In this document: piece by piece, positions 46,764 through 53,858 of the stretch
How the letters are laid out: each line of letters opens with the position of its first letter
Position numbering within the stretch: position 1 is the stretch's first letter
Source of the DNA: RH-AL1 sp965277735
Lineage (GTDB): Bacteria; Pseudomonadota; Alphaproteobacteria; Rhizobiales; Beijerinckiaceae
Direction of reading: 5' to 3'
Assembly: GCA_965277735.1 (NCBI GenBank)
Contig: CBDIDO010000003.1
Span: 1,240,001 to 1,304,000 of the forward strand
DNA length: 64,000 nucleotides
The notes under the pieces: model-generated
Databases searched by the model: none
Told to the model about the DNA's origin: nothing
Seen by the model: only the letters and a program-made list of their open reading frames with translations
Program-made: the position numbers and the translations under genes

Positions 46764-46890
46764 GAACGGCTTGCCGGCGTACACAGGGCCTGCAATCCTG
46801 GGTAACGTCACGCCAGAGCTCGCGTCATAATTGAAGGTCGCCTGTTGAATTGCTTTGTTAACCTCGTTTGCGCACAATCATTGATTGCGG

Positions 46891-48015
46891 ATGATTACGA
46901 TCGACCACATCAATGCAAGTCTATGCGGCGCGTCGCGCGAACGCATGCGCTTAATCGCGTTCGTTCTGTTGCAGCCGCTGCTTTGGATCGTTGCGCCTTG
47001 GGTGATGCGCCCGGCGATCGGTGACGCCTGGTGCGTGGGGCTTTCGCTGGCCCTCGAGACGGCCGCCCTGGTTGTGGCCCTGCGGACTCTGCCGCGGGAC
47101 GCGCCCGCGCCACCGCATCCGCTCCCTGTCGTCGTGCCGGCGCCGAACCCGGACAACGGCCTCGTGCGCCGGCTCGAGCGTGATCTCGAGGCGCAGCGCG
47201 GCGTCGCGTTGTCGGGCCTCGAAGGGGTGCGCGCGTCTTGCGACACGCTGCGCCGGACGAGCGAGGAGCTGTCGCGCGCGGCGTTGCGCGTCTCCTCCGA
47301 GACCACCGCCGTCGCCGTTACCGCCGAGGACGCGGATCGCCGGGTGGCGGCGCTGGCGGCCTCGAGCCGCGAGTTCGTCGAAGCGATCTCGCTCATCGGC
47401 GCGTCCGCCGCAGACTCGGCGCGACGCGGCAGCGAGACGCGCAAACGTATCGAGGCGGCATCGGCGATCATAGCCGAGCTGCAGGACGCTTCCGGGACGA
47501 TTGGTTCGATGACGACGATGATCGCCGGCATCGCCAACCAGACCAACCTGCTCGCGCTCAACGCGACGATCGAGGCGGCGCGGGCTGGCGAGCAGGGTCG
47601 GGGCTTCGCGGTCGTCGCCAGCGAGGTGAAGGCGTTGGCCTCCGAGACCGCGAGGGCGGTCGCAACCATCGCCGACATGGTCGGCCGCATTCACGCAGCC
47701 ACCGGCAAGACGGTTTCGACGATAGACGCCGTCGGCGTCCGCGTGAGCGAGCTGAACGCGGCGAGCGTCGAAATCTCGAAGGCCGTCGCCCTCCGGATCG
47801 AAGCGGCCGGGCGCATGGCGGCCTGCATCGACGACACGGCCGCCAACATCGCCTTCGTCGCGTCGACCATCGGCACGATCGAGGCCGCAGTCGACGAGGC
47901 AGTGCAGGGCGCCAGCTTCCTGGTCGCGACCGCCGAAGACATCTGCGGCCTGGAGGCGGCGACGCGCGCCGAACTCAATGCAGCCCAAACGAATCCGGTC
48001 GACCGGGCCGCGTGA
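46891..48015 (+). CDS. Methyl-accepting chemotaxis-type receptor without periplasmic domain
   Basis: This is a 374-residue protein (ATG at 46891). Two closely spaced membrane helices (about 22-40 and 48-65) leave almost no periplasmic loop. The rest is a coiled-coil signalling domain with the hairpin tip IANQTNLLALNATIEAARAG and VVASEVKALASETARA. Lacking an outer sensor, it may sense something in the membrane or cytoplasm. A globin gene follows after 22 bp on the same strand. Confidence 0.88.
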   Translation: MITIDHINASLCGASRERMRLIAFVLLQPLLWIVAPWVMRPAIGDAWCVGLSLALETAALVVALRTLPRDAPAPPHPLPVVVPAPNPDNGLVRRLERDLEAQRGVALSGLEGVRASCDTLRRTSEELSRAALRVSSETTAVAVTAEDADRRVAALAASSREFVEAISLIGASAADSARRGSETRKRIEAASAIIAELQDASGTIGSMTTMIAGIANQTNLLALNATIEAARAGEQGRGFAVVASEVKALASETARAVATIADMVGRIHAATGKTVSTIDAVGVRVSELNAASVEISKAVALRIEAAGRMAACIDDTAANIAFVASTIGTIEAAVDEAVQGASFLVATAEDICGLEAATRAELNAAQTNPVDRAA

Positions 48016-48037
48016 CTCAGGAGCAGGGAGCACAAGG

Positions 48038-48442
48038 ATGACACCGCAGGAAATCGATCTCGTCCGCGCCAGCTTCGCCAAGGTGCTTTATCAGAAGGAG
48101 GCGGTGGGGCGCCTCTTCTATGATCGCTTGTTCGAGACCGCGCCCGAGGTGAGGCCGCTGTTCAAGACCGAGATCGACGTCCAGGCACGCAAGCTCATGG
48201 ACACGCTTGGGGTCGCGGTCGGCGCGCTGCGCGACACGCCAGGGCTGGTCGCTACGCTGCAAGCCCTCGGCCGTCGCCACGATGGCTACGGCGCCGAGCC
48301 GCGGCATTACGCAAAGGTGGGCGAGGCGCTTCTGTGGACTCTCGAGAAGGCCCTCGGGCCGGCCTTCGACGCCGATACGCGCGCTGCCTGGACCGTGCTC
48401 TACGGAATCGTGTCGTCGACCATGCAGGCGCGCGGCGCCTGA
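48038..48442 (+). CDS. Single-domain bacterial globin
   Basis: This 134-residue protein shows the globin fold of the flavohaemoglobin/single-domain type. FYDRLFETAPEVRPLFK covers the B-C-D region, and RRHDGYGAEPRHYAKVGEALLWTLEKALG carries the proximal His in the F helix (RHYAKVG). AAWTVLYGIVSSTM forms the final helix. It binds haem and probably O2 or NO. ATG at 48038 follows AGGGAG. It lies 22 bp after the chemotaxis receptor gene, probably in one operon. Confidence 0.9.
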   Translation: MTPQEIDLVRASFAKVLYQKEAVGRLFYDRLFETAPEVRPLFKTEIDVQARKLMDTLGVAVGALRDTPGLVATLQALGRRHDGYGAEPRHYAKVGEALLWTLEKALGPAFDADTRAAWTVLYGIVSSTMQARGA

Positions 48443-48544
48443 GCGGGCGAAAATCCTCGTCCCGCATGCAGGCCGAAGAGGCTTCGGCGCGCCGATTGCA
48501 CGTCGCCTCTCGCTGCGTGAAACTGCGCCAGTACCGGAGAGTTT

Positions 48545-49933
48545 ATGCCCTACACCCAGGATCTCGCGGGTACGCGCTACGGCTTCGCCGATCTGCGCGC
48601 GCTGCTCGCCGCCGCCTCGCCGCAGCGCTCGGGCGACGAATTGGCCGGTGTCGCGGCGGCCTCGGTCGCCGAGCGCATCGCGGCGCGCTACGCGCTGGCC
48701 GACCTGCCGCTGAAGACCTTCCTCTCGGAGGCGCTGGTGCCTTACGAGGACGACGACGTCACGCGGCTCATCGTCGATACGCACGATGCCGCCGCCTTCG
48801 CGCCGCTGGCCTCGATGACGGTCGGTGACCTGCGCGACTGGCTGCTCGCGCGCGAGACCGACGCCGCCACCCTGACGCGCGCCGCACCGGGCCTGACGCC
48901 GGAGATGGTCGCCGCCGTCTGCAAGCTGATGCGCAACCAGGACCTGATATCGGTCGCCCGCAAATGCCGCGTGGTGACGGCGTTCCGCACCACACTCGGC
49001 CTGCCGGGCCGGCTGGCGACCCGTTTGCAGCCGAACCACCCGACCGATGACCCGCGCGGCATCGCGATCTCGATCCTCGATGGGCTGATGTACGGCAACG
49101 GCGATGCCGTCGTCGGCATCAATCCCGCGACCGACAGCGTGGCCAACGCGACGACGCTGCTGCACATGCTGGATACGTTCCGGCAGGACTACGACATCCC
49201 GGTCCAGACTTGCGTGCTGACCCACGTCACCAACGCGATCGAAGCGATGGCGAAGGGCGCGCCGACCGACCTCGTGTTCCAGTCGATCGCCGGCACGCAG
49301 GCCGCGAACGAGGGGTTCGGCGTCACCCTCGCGCATTTGCAGGAGGCGCGCGAGGCGGCGCTGGCGCTGCATCGCGGGACGGTAGGCCAGAACGTCATGT
49401 ATTTCGAGACGGGGCAGGGCGCCGCGCTGTCGGCCGGCGCGCACCACGGGATGGACCAGCAGACGGTCGAGACGCGCGCCTATGCGGTGGCGCGGCACTT
49501 CGAGCCGCTCATCGTCAACACGGTGGTCGGCTTCATCGGGCCGGAATACCTCTACGACGGCAAGCAGATCATCCGCGCCGGGCTGGAAGATCACTTTTGC
49601 GGAAAACTGCTCGGCGTGCCGATGGGCTGCGACGTCTGCTACACCAACCACGCCGAGGCCGACCAGGACGACATGGACAACCTCGCCGCGCTGCTGACGA
49701 TGGCGGGCGTCACTTTCCTGATCTGCGTGCCCGGCGCCGACGACGTGATGCTGAACTACCAGTCGCTGTCGCACCACGACGCGGTGGCGCTGCGCGCGAC
49801 CTTCGGGCTGAAGCCGGCCCCGGAGTTCGAGGCTTGGCTCGAGCGCATTGGCCTCGCCGACGAGGCCGGCCGGCTGATCGAGCCGCGCCCGCAAGCGGGG
49901 GTGGGGAAGCTGATGGATTTCGCGACGCGCTAG
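48545..49933 (+). CDS. eutB: Ethanolamine ammonia-lyase large subunit EutB
   Basis: This 462-residue catalytic subunit of the B12-dependent enzyme converts ethanolamine to acetaldehyde and ammonia. DPRGIAISILDGLMYGNGDA, GINPATDSVANATTLLHMLD, HVTNAIEAMAKGAPTDLVFQ and MGCDVCYTNHAEADQDDMDN are family features. The enzyme needs EutC, but no eutC is found downstream: after eutB come a palindromic repeat, a mobile cassette and ilvA. Confidence 0.96.
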   Translation: MPYTQDLAGTRYGFADLRALLAAASPQRSGDELAGVAAASVAERIAARYALADLPLKTFLSEALVPYEDDDVTRLIVDTHDAAAFAPLASMTVGDLRDWLLARETDAATLTRAAPGLTPEMVAAVCKLMRNQDLISVARKCRVVTAFRTTLGLPGRLATRLQPNHPTDDPRGIAISILDGLMYGNGDAVVGINPATDSVANATTLLHMLDTFRQDYDIPVQTCVLTHVTNAIEAMAKGAPTDLVFQSIAGTQAANEGFGVTLAHLQEAREAALALHRGTVGQNVMYFETGQGAALSAGAHHGMDQQTVETRAYAVARHFEPLIVNTVVGFIGPEYLYDGKQIIRAGLEDHFCGKLLGVPMGCDVCYTNHAEADQDDMDNLAALLTMAGVTFLICVPGADDVMLNYQSLSHHDAVALRATFGLKPAPEFEAWLERIGLADEAGRLIEPRPQAGVGKLMDFATR

Positions 49934-49946
49934 CTGGGCGCGATCT

Positions 49947-50076
49947 GCCTTCTCCCTTCCGGGGGTGCCCGAAGGGGCGGATGAGGGGTCGTCGGAAGGC
50001 GAGCGCCTTCCGAAAGCGCCCCCTCATCCGTCGGCGCTCCGCGCCGCCACCTTTTCCCGCAAGGGGAGAAGGGAGG
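49947..50076. repeat. RIME-type palindromic intergenic repeat, copy 1
   Basis: A nested inverted repeat: GCCTTCTCCC at one end and GGGGAGAAGG at the other, GGATGAGGGG pairing with CCCCCTCATCC inside, and an inner hairpin GGAAGGCGAGCGCCTTCC. The same CTTCTCCCGC and GATGAGGG pieces occur in the repeat at 52809-52967. This is the pattern of Rhizobium-type intergenic mosaic elements. Confidence 0.8.
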
Positions 50077-50079
50077 TCG

Positions 50080-50087
50080 CGAAAACT
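50080..50087. repeat. Target-site duplication of the mini-element, left copy
   Basis: CGAAAACT directly before the left inverted repeat; an identical copy is at 50512-50519. Confidence 0.85.
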
Positions 50088-50114
50088 CGGCATTAGGTAG
50101 CAAACTCACCAACG
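50088..50114 (+). repeat. Left 27-bp inverted repeat of the mini-element
   Basis: It begins CGGCATTAGGTAGC and ends CACCAACG. It is a perfect inverted match to 50485-50511, and the identity ends exactly at its inner edge. Confidence 0.92.
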
Positions 50115-50248
50115 GGCATCTGCCGCTAAGCCGCTGCCCGGACCTGGGCGGGACGAGGCCGCCAGATCAGCCGGGAGCGGCGGCAAAGCTCAGGGTTGTG
50201 AAATGAATAATCTATCTGTCCGTAATATTGCGGACGGAGTGATGTCCA

Positions 50249-50407
50249 ATGACAGTCGAGATTGATGGAAAAAAACTAGAAACGGAACGGCTTTCTATCG
50301 CGTTGCGCTATGCGGTAGCAGATGTTGTCGACCCCTTTGCTAGGGCGGCGCTTCTGATCGCGGCCGTCGCGCTCGAAAGCCTCAGCAAAACGGAGGCTGA
50401 CGAGTGA
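50249..50407 (+). CDS. 52-residue protein encoded in the mini-element
   Basis: The ATG at 50249 follows CGGAGTGATGTCCA (GGAG about 10 bases upstream) and gives MTVEIDGKKLETERLSIALR, then a hydrophobic stretch FARAALLIAAVALESL, ending KTEADE. Codons such as AAA, GAT and ATT are commoner than in host genes. No family was recognised. Its position inside the inverted repeats and its decent ribosome site argue that it is a real passenger gene. Confidence 0.55.
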   Translation: MTVEIDGKKLETERLSIALRYAVADVVDPFARAALLIAAVALESLSKTEADE

Positions 50408-50484
50408 TCTGAATCGACGATGGGCGGGGCGCCGGGCTTTTGGTGGCGCGCCCCGCCTTATCCTAGAAAAGCGTTCGTTTTCAA

Positions 50485-50511
50485 CGTTGGTGAGTTTGCT
50501 ACCTAATGCCG
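50485..50511 (-). repeat. Right 27-bp inverted repeat of the mini-element
   Basis: CGTTGGTGAGTTTGCTACCT then AATGCCG; exact reverse complement of 50088-50114. Confidence 0.92.
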
Positions 50512-50519
50512 CGAAAACT
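50512..50519. repeat. Target-site duplication of the mini-element, right copy
   Basis: CGAAAACT, identical to 50080-50087. Confidence 0.85.
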
Positions 50520-50554
50520 GGACCCCCGCGCCGCTTTGGCTTAGAGCGCTGCCC

Positions 50555-52135
50555 ATGCACGACTACCCGAAGAAAATCATGAGCGCGCGCGTCTACGACG
50601 TCGCGATTGAGAGCCCGCTCGACCCGATGCCGCGTCTGACGCAGCGGCTCGGCGTGCCGGTGCTCATCAAGCGCGAGGACCTGCAGCCGGTCTTCTCGTT
50701 CAAGCTGCGCGGCGCCTACAACAAGATCGTGAGCCTGCCCGCGGACGTGCGGGCGCGCGGGATCATCACGGCCTCGGCCGGCAACCACGCGCAGGGCGTG
50801 GCGCTGGCGGCGAGCAAGCTCGGGCTGACGGCCACGATCGTGATGCCGCGCACGACCCCGTCGATCAAGGTCGAAGCGGTGCGCGCGCGCGGCGGTGACG
50901 CGGTGCTCTTCGGCGACGGGTTCGACGACGCGTTGGCCCATGCGCTGGCGCTCGTCGAGGAGCGCGGCCTGACCTTCGTGCCGCCCTACGACGACCCGGA
51001 CGTGATCGCCGGGCAGGGCACGATCGGCATGGAGATCCTGCGCCAGCATCCGGACCCGATCGAGGCGATCTTCATCCCGATCGGCGGCGGCGGCCTGGCG
51101 GCCGGCATCGCCTCCTTCGTGAAATATCTGCGCCCGGAGATCCGTGTCGTCGGGGTCGAGCCGGAGGATGCCGCCTCGATGAAGGCGGCGATCGACGCCG
51201 GCGAGCGCGTCACGCTGCCCCAGGTCGGCCTGTTTGCCGACGGCGTCGCCGTGCGCCAGGTCGGCGTGGAATCGTTCCGCCTCTGCCGCGAGTTGCTCGA
51301 CGAGATCGTCACCGTGACGACCGACGAGATCTGCGCCGCGGTGAAGGACACGTTCGACGACACCCGCGCCTCGACCGAGCCGGCGGGCGCCGTCGGCCTC
51401 GCGGGCTTGAAGAAATGGGCCGAGACCCACGAGGGGCGGCCAGCCGCCGGCGCGCTCGTCACCATCAACTCGGGCGCCAACCTCAATTTCGATCGCCTGC
51501 GCCACATCGCCGAGCGCGCCCAACTCGGCGAGCGGCGTGAGGCTTTGTTCGCCGTAACGATCCCCGAGGAGCCAGGCTCCTACCGCGCCTTCATCGCAGC
51601 GCTCGGGCCGAAGCCGGTCACCGAGTTCAACTACCGCTACGCCCAGGGACGCGACGCGCATGTCTTCGTCGGCATCCAGCTCACCGACGGCATGCGCGAG
51701 AAGGCGGCGCTGCTCGAGAGCCTGCGCGGCGCCGGCTACGGCGTCGTCGACCTCTCCGACGACGAGACGGCCAAGGTGCACATCCGCTACATGGTGGGCG
51801 GCCGCGCCGACGGGCTGCCCGAGGAGCGGCTGTTCCGCTTCCAGTTCCCGGAGCGGCCGGGCGCGCTGATGAAGTTCCTCGACGGCCTCGCCAGGGGCTG
51901 GAACATCACGCTGTTCCACTACCGCAACCACGGCGCCGACTACGGCCGCGTGCTGGCCGGCTTCTCGGTGCCGGATCGCGACTTGGCGAAGTTCTGGGCA
52001 GCGCTGGATGAGCTGGGCTATCCTTGGCAGGACGAGAGCGCGAACCCCGCCTATCGCATCTTCCTGAACGGCGAGTCGCACGCCACCGCCGAGCGCAAGG
52101 CAGCCGATCTCGAGGCGATGCGCGCGCTGATCTGA
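50555..52135 (+). CDS. ilvA: Threonine ammonia-lyase, biosynthetic type (IlvA)
   Basis: This 526-residue PLP enzyme deaminates threonine to 2-oxobutanoate, the first step to isoleucine. The N-terminal domain has the PLP lysine in FSFKLRGAYNK, SAGNHAQGVALAA and the IGGGGLAAG phosphate loop. The C-terminal 200 residues hold two ACT-like regulatory domains (LFAVTIPEEPGSYRAFIAAL; FRFQFPERPGALMKFLDGL), so feedback control by isoleucine is expected. The mobile cassette ends 35 bp upstream and may alter its promoter. Confidence 0.96.
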   Translation: MHDYPKKIMSARVYDVAIESPLDPMPRLTQRLGVPVLIKREDLQPVFSFKLRGAYNKIVSLPADVRARGIITASAGNHAQGVALAASKLGLTATIVMPRTTPSIKVEAVRARGGDAVLFGDGFDDALAHALALVEERGLTFVPPYDDPDVIAGQGTIGMEILRQHPDPIEAIFIPIGGGGLAAGIASFVKYLRPEIRVVGVEPEDAASMKAAIDAGERVTLPQVGLFADGVAVRQVGVESFRLCRELLDEIVTVTTDEICAAVKDTFDDTRASTEPAGAVGLAGLKKWAETHEGRPAAGALVTINSGANLNFDRLRHIAERAQLGERREALFAVTIPEEPGSYRAFIAALGPKPVTEFNYRYAQGRDAHVFVGIQLTDGMREKAALLESLRGAGYGVVDLSDDETAKVHIRYMVGGRADGLPEERLFRFQFPERPGALMKFLDGLARGWNITLFHYRNHGADYGRVLAGFSVPDRDLAKFWAALDELGYPWQDESANPAYRIFLNGESHATAERKAADLEAMRALI

Positions 52136-52140
52136 GGTCG

Positions 52141-52797
52141 ATGATGTTTAAAGCCTACGTCTTCGACGCCTACGGCACGCTGTTCGACGTGCATTCGGCG
52201 ATCGCGCGCCACGCCGGCACCATCGGCCCGGAGGCTGCGCGTCTGTCGGAGACGTGGCGGACCAAGCAGATCGAATACACCTGGAACATCTCGCTGATGG
52301 GCCGCTGGCGCGACTTCCGCGACTTGACCGCGGCCGCGCTCGACACCGCCGCGGCGATGCATGGCGGCCTGCCGGACGGGATGCGCGCCACGCTGCTCGC
52401 CGCCTACGAGGAGCTCGACGCCTATCCCGACGTCGCACCGGCGTTGAAGGCACTCCGGGCCAAAGGGGCGAAGACGGCGATCCTGTCGAACGGCTCGCGC
52501 GAAATGCTCGACAACGCCGTGCGCGCCGCCGGCATTCTCGATCTGCTCGACGCGGTGATTTCGGTCGACGCCGTCGAGGTCTTCAAGACGAGCCCGAAGG
52601 TGTACGATCTGGTCGAGCGGACGCTCGGCGTCGAGCCGTCGGACGTCGCCTTCCAGTCCTCGAACCGCTGGGACGTCGCCGGCGCCAAGGCCTTCGGCTT
52701 CCACGTCAACTGGGTAAACCGCACCGGCAAGCCGGACGAGTATCTCGATCTGCCGCCGGATCGGGTGATCGGATCGCTGGCGGAGCTGATGGAATAG
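52141..52797 (+). CDS. Haloacid dehalogenase type II
   Basis: This 218-residue HAD-superfamily enzyme has the nucleophile in YVFDAYGTLFDVHS, an AILSNGS motif, the Lys in FKTSPKVYDLVERTLG, and FQSSNRWDVAGAKAFGF. The SNxWD pattern is typical of L-2-haloacid dehalogenases. It starts five bases after the ilvA stop, so it is cotranscribed with ilvA. Confidence 0.92.
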   Translation: MMFKAYVFDAYGTLFDVHSAIARHAGTIGPEAARLSETWRTKQIEYTWNISLMGRWRDFRDLTAAALDTAAAMHGGLPDGMRATLLAAYEELDAYPDVAPALKALRAKGAKTAILSNGSREMLDNAVRAAGILDLLDAVISVDAVEVFKTSPKVYDLVERTLGVEPSDVAFQSSNRWDVAGAKAFGFHVNWVNRTGKPDEYLDLPPDRVIGSLAELME

Positions 52798-52808
52798 CGT
52801 CGCTGACC

Positions 52809-52967
52809 CTCCTTCGCCCGCCTGCGGGAGAAGGTGTCGACGCGAAGCGGCGACGGATGAGGGGCGGTGCCGCTTGGCTCTTTGATGTAAGAGAGGTGTC
52901 GAGATCCCTCATCCGACCCGACTGCGTCGGGCCACCTTCTCCCGCAAGCGGGAGAAGAAAGAGCGCG
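52809..52967. repeat. RIME-type palindromic intergenic repeat, copy 2
   Basis: CCTTCGCCCGCCTGCGGGAG and AAGG at the left pair with CCTTCTCCCGCAAGCGGGAG at the right, with GGATGAGGGG and CCCTCATCC inside. It shares its parts with the repeat at 49947-50076 and lies just before fdhD. Confidence 0.8.
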
Positions 52968-52979
52968 AGGAGCCGGCCG

Positions 52980-53801
52980 ATGACCGACCCCACCACCCAC
53001 GTCCCCTCCCGCATCATCGCCTTCGACGGCGGCGCGCGTGACGACGTGCGCGAGGTCGCGGTCGAGACGCCGGTGCAGGTCGCCTTCGCCGACGTGCCGT
53101 TCGCGGTGATGATGCTCACCCCGGCCGACCTCGTGGACTTCGCCTACGGCTTCAGCCTCACCGAGGGCGTAATCGAGCGCGCCGGCCAGATCCGCGGTGT
53201 CGAGGTCGGGCTGGCCGAGGATGGGATCAAGCTGCGCATCGCGCTCGCCGGCGATCGGCTGCACGCGCATCTCGCCCGCCAGCGCGCGATGACGGGGCGC
53301 ACCGGCTGCGGCGTCTGCGGCATCGACGATATCGAGGCCTTGCGCCGCGCCCGCGCCGCTGACGGCCCCGCACCGCGCGTGTCGGTGGCGGCGATCGAGC
53401 GCGCGCTGAAGGCGCTCGACACGCGCCAGACGCTCAACATCGCGACGCGCGCGGTGCACGGCGCGGCCTGGGCGACGCTCGACGGAGAGATCGCGCTGAT
53501 CCGCGAGGACGTCGGCCGCCACAACGCGCTCGACAAGCTGATCGGCGCCGCGCTGCGCGCCGAGCTCGACCCCACCGCCGGCTTCGTGGTGATCACGAGC
53601 CGCTGCTCGTTCGAAATGGTCGAAAAGACGGCGTCGTTCGGCGCGCGCATCCTCGTCGCGATCTCGGCGCCGACCTCGCTCGCGATCGAGCGCGCGCGCT
53701 TCCTGGGCGTTACCCTCGTCGCGATCGCCCGCCGCGACACACTCACCGTCTTTCATGGCGGGGATCTGCTGACTGACCTTTCGGCAGCCCATCAAGGTTA
53801 A
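52980..53801 (+). CDS. fdhD: Formate dehydrogenase accessory sulfurtransferase FdhD
   Basis: This 273-residue protein passes sulfur from IscS to the molybdenum cofactor of formate dehydrogenase. The sulfur-carrying cysteines are in the TGCGVCGIDD motif. VDFAYGFSLTEGVI, EDVGRHNALDKLIG and SRCSFEMVEKTA are conserved. No formate dehydrogenase gene is in this window. Confidence 0.95.
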   Translation: MTDPTTHVPSRIIAFDGGARDDVREVAVETPVQVAFADVPFAVMMLTPADLVDFAYGFSLTEGVIERAGQIRGVEVGLAEDGIKLRIALAGDRLHAHLARQRAMTGRTGCGVCGIDDIEALRRARAADGPAPRVSVAAIERALKALDTRQTLNIATRAVHGAAWATLDGEIALIREDVGRHNALDKLIGAALRAELDPTAGFVVITSRCSFEMVEKTASFGARILVAISAPTSLAIERARFLGVTLVAIARRDTLTVFHGGDLLTDLSAAHQG

Positions 53802-53858
53802 GGCACGGTTAAGTGTTCGCAGTGCTCCCTTGTTGGGCACGAAGCAAGAAACACAACC

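Larger units (their letters stand above)
50088..50511 (+). mobile_element. 424-bp transposase-less mobile cassette (MITE/MIC-like)
   Basis: Perfect 27-bp terminal inverted repeats are flanked by an 8-bp direct repeat (CGAAAACT). There is no transposase; the inside holds one small gene (50249-50407) and AT-richer sequence. Such units move with the help of a transposase made elsewhere. It lies between a RIME-type repeat and ilvA, ending 44 bp before the ilvA start. Confidence 0.88.

Noticed and set aside
46641..46877. A 78-codon minus-strand frame across the eutB remnant
   Set aside because: Half of it is antisense to the eutB fragment, so it is probably accidental.
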